In this document: positions 35,374-44,711 of the stretch, one piece after another
Position numbering within the stretch: position 1 is the first letter of the stretch
How the letters are laid out: every line of letters starts with the position of its first letter
Origin: an uncultured Selenomonadales bacterium
GTDB taxonomy: Bacteria; Bacillota; Negativicutes; Selenomonadales; Selenomonadaceae
Direction of reading: 5' to 3'
Assembly: GCA_937877565.1 (NCBI GenBank)
Contig: CALFJB010000108.1
Coordinates: 11,535 to 75,534 of the forward strand
Length of the DNA stretch: 64,000 nucleotides
Translations under genes and position numbers: made by a program
The notes under the pieces: generated by a model
What the model was told of the DNA's origin: nothing
The model's database searches: none
What the model saw: only the letters and a program-made list of their open reading frames with translations

Positions 35374-37091
35374 TTTTCTGCCACCTCCGGCGAATAAAAA
35401 TCCATTAACTCTATTGCGTCAACGTATGGTGTGCGTGGCGAATTTTCTTCGCTCCAAAGTAAATCTTTTATGCAATTTTTCCAATCTTCCACGAATGGCA
35501 ATTTTTGTCCTTGAAGTTCCAACTGCTGTAAAAATTTTGCCGTGTCGTCTTTGCCACGCTGTAAAATTCCGCGCAATTCTTTAATTTTGCCGTGAGCCAT
35601 TGTTCCTTTCGGCGGTTGCGGTTTTTTGTAATTCAAAAATTGCGTCGTGCAGGATAACAAATTTTCAATGTTGTAGCGGGATTTATTTTTGTTGCAAACT
35701 TGATAAGGACCAAAATGCAAATTGCCGCGTGTGCCGGTATATTCGCGCTGTCGAATTTGCTCAAGCGTTGGAGCTTGTTCGCCGTGTAATATCGCAAAGT
35801 CCAGCCAACTTGTACAGGATTTTAAATCATCTGCAGTCAAATTTGTTTTGTCATTAAAATCTTCTGGCAAAATTGCACGCATAGATTTTTTAGCGGAGTC
35901 ACAAAGTTGCTCGGCAAGTTCGTAACCTCTAAAAAACGGGTACGCCGTCGGCAAAATTGCAATTCCCGCGCAACAATCCATTTTACTTGCCGCGTCTTGC
36001 GTCGTACATTCCGGCGAATTTTCGGTTGTTGTCTCGTTCAAACTTTCCATTAAAGTTTTTGTAAAAAGAATCGCCATATTTGCGGGACAAATAAAAGTTA
36101 CGTCGTCGCCGCCAAGTATCAGCGGACGTATTGGCAATATTTTTTCATTTTTAAAATTTAAAATATCTGCGAAAAGATTTTCATTTTTTGCGGCAATAAT
36201 TCTACGTAATAAATCAGCAAACGCGCCTTCAGTTTTGCGGCGAATTTCCCTTGAAAGTTGGCGGCGTTCAGTTAAATTTTGACAACCTCTAAATTTTACG
36301 CCCATATTGTTGCCGTCAACGTGAATTATTGCAAAATAATTTTCGCCGTCTTTTTGCCCCAATTCGTCAACTTTTGTTGGAAATTCATACTCATCCATTT
36401 TCACGGAAGATTTTTTTACTTTAAAAATTTCGTTGAAACGTTCCTTCAAACTTTTATTGGCGTCATTTGCCATATCAGCTTTAACCGCCGTTTCTTGTGA
36501 ATAAAATCTAACTTCGCTGTTGGCGTCTTCTTTTGGGCGGACGATAAATTTTGTATCGCAGAAATTAGCCGCCTCGCCGTTTATTTCGCAACTCAAAGTT
36601 AAGCCGCTGTAAGGAACATTCACGGCAGGGAAAATACTATTTTGATTCTTTTTCAGTTCGGTATAAAGTGGAGTCATATCTAAATTGCCGTCTGTAACAT
36701 TCAATTCGCCAAACGCCACGCCAACTTTTAAACCCGGTCGAGTTTCCAAAAGTTTCAATGTAAATTTTTGTACAACTTCACGGCGTTTATCTTCTTCATC
36801 GACCTTAAACAAAATTAAAGCGTTACCGCCGCCAATGTACGCCACGCAACAACTTTTCATAGTCTCCCACGCCGCTATTTCATCTTGTTTAGAATCCCAC
36901 GCCGTATCTTGCGCCGATGAAAAATTTTCATTTGGAAAAATTTCTTGCAACGTTTTTACCAAAGTATCAAAAAAAATTCTGTCTACAATGTACGACGCGC
37001 CTATATTTGTTCGCAGTAAATTTCCGGAATAAATATATCGCTGAATTGAGCGCGTATCAAAAAGTAGTGCGTTAAATTTTATATCTGCCAT
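35349..37091 (-). CDS. cas10: Cas10, type III-D, cyclase-competent, without HD nuclease
   Basis: The 580-residue protein starts straight at the first palm-like domain (DTRSIQRYIYSGN, YIGGGNALILFK); the N-terminal HD nuclease of other Cas10 proteins is missing. The second palm domain has HVDGNNMG (Asp259) and an intact GGDD (residues 327-330), so it should make cyclic oligoadenylates when the complex binds target RNA. C-terminal helices contain DELLWSEEN-like Cas11/D4 sequence. A GGAGGG site precedes the ATG. It is the first gene of the operon and is divergent from a CARF-HEPN nuclease, which fits signalling as the main output. Confidence 0.9.
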   Translation of the reverse strand: MADIKFNALLFDTRSIQRYIYSGNLLRTNIGASYIVDRIFFDTLVKTLQEIFPNENFSSAQDTAWDSKQDEIAAWETMKSCCVAYIGGGNALILFKVDEEDKRREVVQKFTLKLLETRPGLKVGVAFGELNVTDGNLDMTPLYTELKKNQNSIFPAVNVPYSGLTLSCEINGEAANFCDTKFIVRPKEDANSEVRFYSQETAVKADMANDANKSLKERFNEIFKVKKSSVKMDEYEFPTKVDELGQKDGENYFAIIHVDGNNMGVKFRGCQNLTERRQLSREIRRKTEGAFADLLRRIIAAKNENLFADILNFKNEKILPIRPLILGGDDVTFICPANMAILFTKTLMESLNETTTENSPECTTQDAASKMDCCAGIAILPTAYPFFRGYELAEQLCDSAKKSMRAILPEDFNDKTNLTADDLKSCTSWLDFAILHGEQAPTLEQIRQREYTGTRGNLHFGPYQVCNKNKSRYNIENLLSCTTQFLNYKKPQPPKGTMAHGKIKELRGILQRGKDDTAKFLQQLELQGQKLPFVEDWKNCIKDLLWSEENSPRTPYVDAIELMDFYSPEVAEKWQSLQLP

Positions 37092-37127
37092 AATCTTCCC
37101 TCCTTAAAAAATTTTTTCAACAGCAAT

Positions 37128-37139
37128 AGGAATATTCCT
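37128..37139. promoter_or_regulatory. Perfect 12-base palindrome between cas10 and csx1
   Basis: AGGAATATTCCT lies between the divergent starts of cas10 and the CARF-HEPN gene. It could be an operator acting on both, but no cognate regulator is evident. Confidence 0.35.
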
Positions 37140-37156
37140 GCAAACAACAAAACGCC

Positions 37157-37184
37157 TTTTCAACCGCAATTTCTATGATATAAT
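37157..37184 (+). promoter_or_regulatory. Promoter of the CARF-HEPN gene
   Basis: TTTTCA (37157-37162) and TATAAT (37179-37184) are 16 bases apart; the gene begins at 37222 behind GGGAGG. Confidence 0.55.
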
Positions 37185-37221
37185 TAAAAAAAATTAAATT
37201 GAATCAAGGGAGGTTAATTGA

Positions 37222-38943
37222 ATGAAAAATATTTTGTTGCTTTTTCTTAGCGATGTGAAAGTGGATAAAAATACTGGCATTGTAAGTACGGCTACTTACT
37301 CAAATATTAGCAAAAATGAAGACGAACGCACAACTGAAACTACAAATGAATCTGCCGTGCGCTACCTTGCCAAAATTAAGAACGCGCCGCCGGATAAAAT
37401 TTTTTATTTTGCCTCAAAAACAGTTAAAGCCCCTATCAAAAATTTTACAGTAGACGGCAAAGAAATTTCACACGTCAAATATTTTGAAAATCGTATCAAA
37501 AACGATATTGTCGGCAATGATATTGAAAAAGTTATGGAACCGTGTGAATTTGATGAAGATGCTGCCATGTCAAAAACAATGGATACTGTTATTGAAATGG
37601 CGTCGAAAATTCAAGCATACGTTGAAACTGAAAAAAATGATAAAGTTACACTGCACGTTGATATGACGGGCGGTATGCGTCACGCCTCTTTGATGATGTT
37701 GGTTATTACGCGGCTGATTCAATATTCCGGCGTTAAAATAGGATATATTTTATATTCCAATTTTCATCGTGGTATTGTTGAAGAATCAAACGACATTTAT
37801 AATTTGTTCGATTTAATTTCTGGTGCAGAAGAATTTGTAAGATTCGGTAGTGTTGAGGCGATACAAAGTTATTTTGAAGGAAAAAAAGACGTTCCAGGCG
37901 TTTTGAAAAATTTGTTAGACGCAATGAAAAAATTTGCTGATGCTATAAAAATTTCCCGCCGCATGGAATTTCAAAAAGCATTGGAAGGACTCCAAACAGC
38001 TTACAAAAAATTTAACGAAGAGGCGGGAAATATTTCTTCGCTGAATTATAATTTGATGCAGCAGATGAAAAGCCGTATAATTCAAGAATACTCCACACTT
38101 TTAACCAATAAAGCTGACGATTATATTTCAATTATTGATTGGTGTTTGGCGCATGGATATATTCAACAATCTTTGACGCTTTACACAGAATGTTTACCAT
38201 ATATGCTTATTACCAAAAATGCAGTTATAGACGTGGAAGAAAATTTGAAAAATGCTGTAATTAACCAAGCCGAAAAAGACAGAATGAACCGCGAATGGGA
38301 ATATTTGTTGCTTAATGAATCTGATCCAGAAGGCTACCCAACAATTTTTGAAACTTATAGAAATTTTATTAACCAAGTAAAATCTGCCATTGTTTTAATT
38401 AAATCCAATCAACCCTATATTGACGACTTCAACGATGACAAGCGTGAAGATTGGATTTCTCAAGGAATAATTTTCTGGGATTTTGATGAATTTAAAAATC
38501 TTTTGCAAGACTTGCAAACATTAAAATCTGTTCCGAATTTAGCGGCTGATTCTGATACTGTTGCCGAAAATCTTACAACGCTTTATTCATTCTGGAATTT
38601 TATACCGAAAGATATTTTTGCAAAGCCTGTCGCTGAAAGAGTTGACGAAATATTAAACGCATTTGCTCCAATAAACCCCGACAATTTAAGAAAAACAAAC
38701 AGCAACACGCTTATAACTCACTACATGATAATAAACAATATGCTTAAACTGAAGGTTGACGAAGAAAAAATCTTGCCAATTATCGAACGCTACTTCATTA
38801 TAAAAGTTGAAAGAAATGACATTGCACATGCTCGACTTATGCCGAAAGAAAAATCAAGCGATTCAAATTTAGAAAAAACTCACGCCGAATTTTTAAAAGA
38901 CTATATGCAACAAGGGCTTGATGAATATTCCGAGATTATCTAA
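37222..38943 (+). CDS. csx1: CARF-HEPN ribonuclease, Csx1-like
   Basis: The N-terminal ~200 residues form a CARF domain: KNILLLFLSDV, then HVDMTGGMRHASLMM, the ligand-binding motif of the TIGR02221/TM1812-type family. The long helical C-terminus ends with RNDIAHA (about residues 531-536), the R-x4-H signature of HEPN nucleases. In type III systems such proteins bind cyclic oligoadenylate made by Cas10 and then cut RNA non-specifically. At 573 residues it is longer than a minimal Csx1, owing to the helical middle. It is divergent from cas10 with its own promoter. Confidence 0.85.
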   Translation: MKNILLLFLSDVKVDKNTGIVSTATYSNISKNEDERTTETTNESAVRYLAKIKNAPPDKIFYFASKTVKAPIKNFTVDGKEISHVKYFENRIKNDIVGNDIEKVMEPCEFDEDAAMSKTMDTVIEMASKIQAYVETEKNDKVTLHVDMTGGMRHASLMMLVITRLIQYSGVKIGYILYSNFHRGIVEESNDIYNLFDLISGAEEFVRFGSVEAIQSYFEGKKDVPGVLKNLLDAMKKFADAIKISRRMEFQKALEGLQTAYKKFNEEAGNISSLNYNLMQQMKSRIIQEYSTLLTNKADDYISIIDWCLAHGYIQQSLTLYTECLPYMLITKNAVIDVEENLKNAVINQAEKDRMNREWEYLLLNESDPEGYPTIFETYRNFINQVKSAIVLIKSNQPYIDDFNDDKREDWISQGIIFWDFDEFKNLLQDLQTLKSVPNLAADSDTVAENLTTLYSFWNFIPKDIFAKPVAERVDEILNAFAPINPDNLRKTNSNTLITHYMIINNMLKLKVDEEKILPIIERYFIIKVERNDIAHARLMPKEKSSDSNLEKTHAEFLKDYMQQGLDEYSEII

Positions 38944-38979
38944 AACTTTAAACGCGATTAAAAAATATTTTCCAATAAA

Positions 38980-39007
38980 AAAACCGCTTTTAGCGGTAAT
39001 TTTTTTG
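38980..39007. terminator. Bidirectional terminator between csx1 and the DUF3800 gene
   Basis: ACCGC (38983-38987) pairs with GCGGT (38993-38997), flanked by A and T runs; it serves the two convergent genes. Confidence 0.8.
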
Positions 39008-39024
39008 TCTTGTTCAAATTATTT

Positions 39025-41193
39025 CTACAACAAAATTGCTCTGCTCATTTTTTCAAGTATTTCTAATTTGTCAGCAGAATTTTTTGCAACGCTGTCAATC
39101 AATTTTTGCCAGCCGTCAAAAGGCAGTTGCATTGATTTAATATTAACTTCAGCAAAATATTCGTTCAAATAATTTTTGATTGTCTGTATAATTTCATCAG
39201 CTTTTTTGACGTGGTTATTTTTTTCAAGTGTCAACAGATAACTTGCCAACATAACGAGACGAAACGCCGCCGCGTTTGCATTAACTGAAACATTTCCGGC
39301 AATTTCTGAATCAACGCCGCGCAGTGCTGCCAAATATAACTGCATTGTAAGTGAACTATCGCCCAAAATATTAAAGCATTCTCCCATCTTAATGAATGTA
39401 ATATAATCTGGATATTCCGGCGATTCACCAATTTTGTTGCGGTAATTCAAAAATTCTTGCCTTGAAATTTCTATGACGTGTTTGGCAATTCCAAAATATT
39501 TTTCGTCATTGGATTTAAGCAGACGTTCGGAAAATTTGGCAAAGTGATACCAATCAAACGCAGAAAAATTTTTAAACTGTTCAGCTGTAGGATTTTCAAA
39601 CGAAATATTCAAACCTTTATCCAACATTTCGCAAGCAGTTTCAAAATTGCCAACTTCCGCCTCAATTTGCGCCAAAGTTTGATATGTTCTCATTTTATCT
39701 GAAGTACGAGTAAAACCATTTAACGCAATTTCTGAACAATTTCTTGCAAGTTCCAAATTTTTATGGGAATTATTCAACGTAAAATAACAAGTCAACGCAA
39801 GTGAACCGCAAAGGCGGAAATATTGATCTTTGTAAATTGTAAAATTCGTGCCATTTTCGGCGTTAAATTTATTCAAAGGTTTAAGCAAATTGTCAAGCAA
39901 ATCTAAAATTTTATTGCCAAGCTCCAAACTTTCCTTATAATCAAAAGTATCCTGCAGATGAACTATCATTCGGTTAATATAAATTATGTAAAGCTCCAAG
40001 TTGCCGCCGGATTTAATGGCGGGAAGGCAATCATTTTCAGCAATTCTGCGGAATTGTTTAACCTTGCCCAAATGTGTAATAGCAGTAAGTTTATAAAGGC
40101 GCAAATTAGCAACAAATTCGTTTAAACATTCGCCGAGAGTTTCTTTATCGCCGCCGATGAATTTCATAGTTTTATCAATCAGCGCAATAACTTCCTCACT
40201 GTTTCGATAAACATTCAAAAGACGTTTCAAAAGTTGCCCGTAATGTGCAAGTACAATTTCTTTTTCGGCGGTAGGCATACGCTTAATCGCAAATTTGAAA
40301 TTTTCGCTGAATGTTTTATATTCGTCAGTATCTTTATCAGTACCCATTGCGTAAAAGAGAGCCATACTATAATTGCCGTCCGCCATATAACGTTTCAATC
40401 TTTCAACGTTCGGTTCTTCCGCAATTTGGTAAATGTGAAATTTTTTCGCGCACTTTTGATATTGTTTTTGCAAACTTCCTTTGAAAGTATTTTGGGTAAA
40501 GAAAGTATTGCTTATATAATCGCTCAAAACAAGCAATTCATTTTCATGATCGTTATCCGTCCTTAAAGTAACGCTGAAATTATTTTTGAATGAATATTGC
40601 TCCCGAACTTGCGCCATTGCCATATATTTATCAAATTCCGCCTTAATATCTGGGAGCTGTATATAAAAAGTTTTTTTGGTATGTTTCTTTTTTTCAAATT
40701 CTTCTTCGCGTGCAATATCTCTTCTTCCGCCAACAGTTACAGTCAGATGAAAATTTTTTTGAAAATTACAATCTTGAATCAGCTTTACAAGACCATCTAC
40801 CAAAAACATTATATAAGTTGTCGTTGAATCGTGGATACGCACTTTTTCAGATTGACTAAAAACTATTGGAATAAATCCATACTTGTCTGTTGTTATGGCG
40901 TTCAACATTTCAAGTTTGATATTGGCTTTCAAATTTTTTTCTTCTGGTGTATTGCCGGGAAATTCTGTTGCATGCTTGAAATTGAAACGTCCATAATCGG
41001 GATTATCTTTTATATAGTCGTTGCGTACTGTAGAAATTATTTTTTTAGCGGTATTTAAAGCTTGAATTTCATCATAGCACAAAACGCCGCCAATCAGCGA
41101 ATTATTTTTGTTGTCGTCGTTTTCGTTAAAATCGCCGCTTTCATCAAGGTACAAGTAATAGCGTCCACTCTTACTTTCGGGAAGTTCAACCAT
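39025..41193 (-). CDS. DUF3800 nuclease-like domain fused to a TPR-like C-terminus
   Basis: Residues about 17-240 form a DUF3800 domain, an RNase H-like fold: YYLYLDESGDF at the start (acidic Asp/Glu near 22-26) and LLVLSDYISNTFF near 225-236 supply the expected acidic residues. From about residue 265 to the end (~460 residues) it is helical and repeat-like, closely similar to the C-terminus of the divergent STAND protein at 41336. Both have ALFYAM-x-TDKDTDEYK, NEFVANL, KDQYFRLCGSL and end in EKMSRAILL. ATG at 41193 follows GGAGGGC; the ORF's TTG at 41208 overlaps that site. A role in nucleic-acid attack after sensing is inferred from domains and the CRISPR neighbourhood. Confidence 0.75.
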   Translation of the reverse strand: MVELPESKSGRYYLYLDESGDFNENDDNKNNSLIGGVLCYDEIQALNTAKKIISTVRNDYIKDNPDYGRFNFKHATEFPGNTPEEKNLKANIKLEMLNAITTDKYGFIPIVFSQSEKVRIHDSTTTYIMFLVDGLVKLIQDCNFQKNFHLTVTVGGRRDIAREEEFEKKKHTKKTFYIQLPDIKAEFDKYMAMAQVREQYSFKNNFSVTLRTDNDHENELLVLSDYISNTFFTQNTFKGSLQKQYQKCAKKFHIYQIAEEPNVERLKRYMADGNYSMALFYAMGTDKDTDEYKTFSENFKFAIKRMPTAEKEIVLAHYGQLLKRLLNVYRNSEEVIALIDKTMKFIGGDKETLGECLNEFVANLRLYKLTAITHLGKVKQFRRIAENDCLPAIKSGGNLELYIIYINRMIVHLQDTFDYKESLELGNKILDLLDNLLKPLNKFNAENGTNFTIYKDQYFRLCGSLALTCYFTLNNSHKNLELARNCSEIALNGFTRTSDKMRTYQTLAQIEAEVGNFETACEMLDKGLNISFENPTAEQFKNFSAFDWYHFAKFSERLLKSNDEKYFGIAKHVIEISRQEFLNYRNKIGESPEYPDYITFIKMGECFNILGDSSLTMQLYLAALRGVDSEIAGNVSVNANAAAFRLVMLASYLLTLEKNNHVKKADEIIQTIKNYLNEYFAEVNIKSMQLPFDGWQKLIDSVAKNSADKLEILEKMSRAILL

Positions 41194-41225
41194 TGTAACG
41201 CCCTCCAATCAATAAAATTTTTTTC

Positions 41226-41254
41226 AGTTTAACGAAATATCTGTAGGCTGTCAA
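41226..41254 (-). promoter_or_regulatory. Near-consensus promoter of the DUF3800 gene
   Basis: On the minus strand TTGACA (41254-41249) and TAAACT (41231-41226) are separated by 17 bases, about 30 bases upstream of the start. Confidence 0.75.
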
Positions 41255-41273
41255 TTTTTTTATATTAAAAATC

Positions 41274-41302
41274 TTGTCAAATAGCGACGCCGTATCTATA
41301 CT
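41274..41302 (+). promoter_or_regulatory. Near-consensus promoter of the STAND gene
   Basis: TTGTCA (41274-41279) and TATACT (41297-41302) are separated by 17 bases. The -35 boxes of this and the minus-strand promoter are only 19 bases apart, so one bound protein could control both. Confidence 0.75.
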
Positions 41303-41335
41303 ATTAGAAATTAAATCGAAAAGGAGTTGATTTTA

Positions 41336-44300
41336 TTGGGAAGTATCAAAATAGCTAAAGAATTGGTTAAAAATGATAAAGATTCAACTGATAGAAAAGA
41401 AATTTTTGTAGATCGTGAACCTCAAAGAAAAATTTTCCGGAAAAATATTGGAGCTATTGGCGAAGGTAGCCAATTACTTTACTACGCGGGCGCGGGCGGA
41501 GTCGGCAAAACTGCTTTAATTCGAGAACTTGAAAAATACGTGAACAGTGATTCCAGTAAAAGCTTAAATTTTAAATCTGTCAGTTACGATTTTACTTTTG
41601 GAACGGAAATGTTGACAGTATTAAATGCGTTGAAAAAATTTTTGACTGATAATTGTGAAGGAATAGAATTTACACTTTTTGAAAGAGGTTGTTTCAGCTA
41701 TTACAATAAGTGTGGCAATGAATCCGGCAAAGATCAGATAAAAAAAATCTGGAACGAAGGCAAATATTTCAATAAAAATCAAATCCGCCAAAAATTGGGT
41801 ATGCTCACTCAACAATCGTACAATGCAAGAAATGTCGATAGATTTATTGATGAAAGTATTGACGCGGTAGAGTATATGGCTGAAAGTATACCGATGTTTA
41901 GATTGGTTAAAACTGCCATTAACTTTTTAGATGAGCGTATTGCTGATATTAAAAACATTAGATTTGAAAATGATGAATCTTATAGAAAATTTATGGACGA
42001 ATTGGAAAAAAGAGAAAAACATTATTCAGCTGAAGCGATTAAAGAATATTTGCCGACGCTTTTTGCTATGGATATTTCGTATTGGCTTAAGCAAAATAAA
42101 AAGTATATGGTAATTTTCCTTGACACCTACGAACAATTAACCGAAGACGAAAAAGGCGTAAAACGCCACGAAAAACTTATTTACGGAAATAAAGATGTTC
42201 CCGTTGATTGGTGGATTGAAGATTTATTACTGAATACAGAGCGCGTTGCGTGGGTTATTGCCGGACGTGGTGAAGTAGAAAAAATTGGCAAAGACATTAC
42301 ACTTAAGGCAAAAAAAGATATTTTTCAGTTAAAGTCTCTGGAAAATAATTTTGTTGACGAATTTTTAAAATTAGCCGAAATTGAAGATTCTAAACTGCGC
42401 GAAGGTATTATCAAACTTACAAGAGGTTATCCTGTTTATCTTGCTGCTTGCGTCGATACATATAGAGCAATTATCGCCAAAAGTGAAATTCCTACCATTG
42501 AAGACTTTGGCAAAAAACGTGAAACTGTTATAAATCGCTTGCTTGCCTACATGGACGAAGGCGCAAGAAATATCGTCAAGCGTCTTTGTATTTTGGGCAA
42601 ATGGACAGACGACTTTGCAATGCGTACATTTAGTATTCTTCACGAAAATAATCGTGACACCTACAATCGCGTTAAAAATCTTTCGTTTGTTTCGGAACAG
42701 AATGAAAAAATTTTCGCCTTCGATAGAAGTATTCAAAAAATTTTATTCGATCATTTGTTAAAGAATGAGCCGGAACTTATTTTTCAGACACGTGATGCCG
42801 TCTGTCAATTTTTAAAGAGTGCTTTTTACAACGTTGATGCTGAAGAAAATCAAAATATCACTAACGAAGACAGAGTTTTATTTTTCAAGTTTTGGGCAGA
42901 AATTATTTTGCGTACTACCCAAAACGCCGAATATCTTATGAAACAGTACGCTGATAATTTAGAGCCGGTAAGCGTTTATTTAGATGATACTGTTACCGAA
43001 GAGGTGACATTTCAATTTAAGGACAGGATAGAAAAAAAATTTGGAAAAGAAAATATTCCTTACGCATATTTTGAACATTTGTTCGCGCAGGTAAAATTTT
43101 CAGATGGCAATGACATATATATTAAAAAACTTTCACAAGTTGCTTATGAAAAAATTGCAAGTGAATCGAACGTTGCAAGATTGAAAAATTATTTTACAGC
43201 CGGATATTACAGTATAGCCCTCTTTTACGCAATGGATACTGATAAAGATACTGATGAATATAAAAATTTCAGCGAAAATTTTAAACTTGCAATTAAAAAT
43301 ATGCCTACGTCTGAAAAAAAATTGGTTATTGCTTATTATGGACGTATTTTAAAAACTCTTTTGAACGTATACAGAAAAAGCAATAAAGTTATCGCTACGG
43401 TTGACCAAACTATAGATTTTAAAGAATGTTTCGGCGAAAGTGCAAATGAATTTGTTGCCAATCTTTTGCTTTACAAATTATCGGCGATGAATCATTTGGG
43501 CAAGATTGTAGAATTTCATCAAATTTCTACAGAATGTTCTCAAGCCGTTAAAGCCGCCGGTAATTTTGAACTGAATGTAATTTATATCAATCTCATGGTA
43601 GTCAATTTACAAGATGTTTTTGATTACGCAGAAAGTTTAAAACTTGGAAACAGAGGTATTGATTTAATTGAAAGTACGAATTTTTCAGTTTATAAAGACC
43701 AATACTTCCGCCTTTGCGGTTCACTTGTGCAGACTTGTTATCTGACGCTGAATAATTCCACAGAAAATTTGAAATTTGCAATGGAATATTCGGACGCTGC
43801 AATAAATGGCTTTACTCGTACTTTTGATAAAATGCGTCAATATCAACTTCGAGCGCAGATTGAGGCAGAAGTTGGAGAATTTGAAACTGCTTTCAAAATG
43901 TTGGATAAAGGCTTGAATATTTCGTTAGAAAATCCTCAATCAGAGCATTTTAAAAATTTCCTTGATTATAGTTGGAATTGGTATCACTTTGCCAAATTTT
44001 CCGAACGTCTGCTTAAATCCAATGACGAAACATATTTTGAAATTGCCAAACGTGCTATTGAAACTGCCAAAGACGAATTTTTAAATTATCAAAACAAAAT
44101 TGGTAAAGTCCCTGAGCATCCTGTTTATATTACCTTTAGCAAAATGGGAACGTGTTTTGATATTTTAGGCGATACGTCGTTGGCAATAGATTTACATTTG
44201 GCGGCAGTGCGCGGCGTTGATTCAGAAATTGCCGGAAATATTTCAGTTAATGCAAACGCGGCGGCTTTTCGTCTCGTTATGTTGGCAAGTTATTTGTTGA

Positions 44301-44506
44301 CGCTCGAAAAAAATAACAATCGCCAAAAAGCTGATGACGTTATACAGAAACTTAAAAATTATTTAGACGAATATTTTACTCAAGTTAATATTGGATCAAT
44401 GAAAGTTCCTTTTGACGGCTGGCAAGATTTGATTGACAGCGTTGAAAAAAATTCTGCTGACAAATTAGAACTACTTGAGAAAATGAGCAGGGCAATTTTA
44501 TTGTAA
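41336..44506 (+). CDS. STAND-type P-loop NTPase with TPR-like C-terminal sensor
   Basis: Counting from an upstream TTG, the NTPase shows Walker A GAGGVGKTAL (residues 55-64) after the IFVDREPQ-KIF lead typical of STAND proteins, and Walker B VIFLDTYEQL (Asp266). AGRGEVE (sensor) and a winged-helix region around LAYMDEGARNIVKRL follow. From about residue 608 the chain is helical and nearly the same as the C-terminus of the divergent DUF3800 protein. STAND NTPases (Avs and relatives) oligomerise when the C-terminal repeats bind a phage protein. No separate effector domain is seen N-terminal to the NTPase, so the effector may be the partner. TTG at 41336 is nine bases after AAGGAG; the TTG at 41327 directly abuts it. 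Confidence 0.75.
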   Translation: MGSIKIAKELVKNDKDSTDRKEIFVDREPQRKIFRKNIGAIGEGSQLLYYAGAGGVGKTALIRELEKYVNSDSSKSLNFKSVSYDFTFGTEMLTVLNALKKFLTDNCEGIEFTLFERGCFSYYNKCGNESGKDQIKKIWNEGKYFNKNQIRQKLGMLTQQSYNARNVDRFIDESIDAVEYMAESIPMFRLVKTAINFLDERIADIKNIRFENDESYRKFMDELEKREKHYSAEAIKEYLPTLFAMDISYWLKQNKKYMVIFLDTYEQLTEDEKGVKRHEKLIYGNKDVPVDWWIEDLLLNTERVAWVIAGRGEVEKIGKDITLKAKKDIFQLKSLENNFVDEFLKLAEIEDSKLREGIIKLTRGYPVYLAACVDTYRAIIAKSEIPTIEDFGKKRETVINRLLAYMDEGARNIVKRLCILGKWTDDFAMRTFSILHENNRDTYNRVKNLSFVSEQNEKIFAFDRSIQKILFDHLLKNEPELIFQTRDAVCQFLKSAFYNVDAEENQNITNEDRVLFFKFWAEIILRTTQNAEYLMKQYADNLEPVSVYLDDTVTEEVTFQFKDRIEKKFGKENIPYAYFEHLFAQVKFSDGNDIYIKKLSQVAYEKIASESNVARLKNYFTAGYYSIALFYAMDTDKDTDEYKNFSENFKLAIKNMPTSEKKLVIAYYGRILKTLLNVYRKSNKVIATVDQTIDFKECFGESANEFVANLLLYKLSAMNHLGKIVEFHQISTECSQAVKAAGNFELNVIYINLMVVNLQDVFDYAESLKLGNRGIDLIESTNFSVYKDQYFRLCGSLVQTCYLTLNNSTENLKFAMEYSDAAINGFTRTFDKMRQYQLRAQIEAEVGEFETAFKMLDKGLNISLENPQSEHFKNFLDYSWNWYHFAKFSERLLKSNDETYFEIAKRAIETAKDEFLNYQNKIGKVPEHPVYITFSKMGTCFDILGDTSLAIDLHLAAVRGVDSEIAGNISVNANAAAFRLVMLASYLLTLEKNNNRQKADDVIQKLKNYLDEYFTQVNIGSMKVPFDGWQDLIDSVEKNSADKLELLEKMSRAILL

Positions 44507-44522
44507 TATCGAAGTCTGCGGC

Positions 44523-44711
44523 GTGAAAATTTTTCTTGCCAAAAATGAAAAAATCAATTATACTAGGCAAAGTAAAAATCCGCGCCGCGGGCGTTGTAAC
44601 GCCGTTTGTAGCACTTTTGGAGGTGAATTTGTCTTGAAATTGTCAGAAAATAATTTCCGCGCCGCAAAGTGCCATTTTAGCCCGCATTGTAAAGCCGTTT
44701 CTAAGGCTAGG
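44523..44711 (+). promoter_or_regulatory. Leader of CRISPR array 1
   Basis: The segment contains a promoter, TTGCCA (44537-44542) and TATACT (44559-44564) 16 bases apart. It is homologous, in inverted orientation, to 48236-48345 beside array 2; shared blocks include AAAAATGAAAAAATCAATTA and TTTTAGCCCGCATTGTAA, the latter just before the first repeat. Relative to leader 2 it holds about 77 extra bases between two copies of CCGCGCCGC. Confidence 0.8.
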
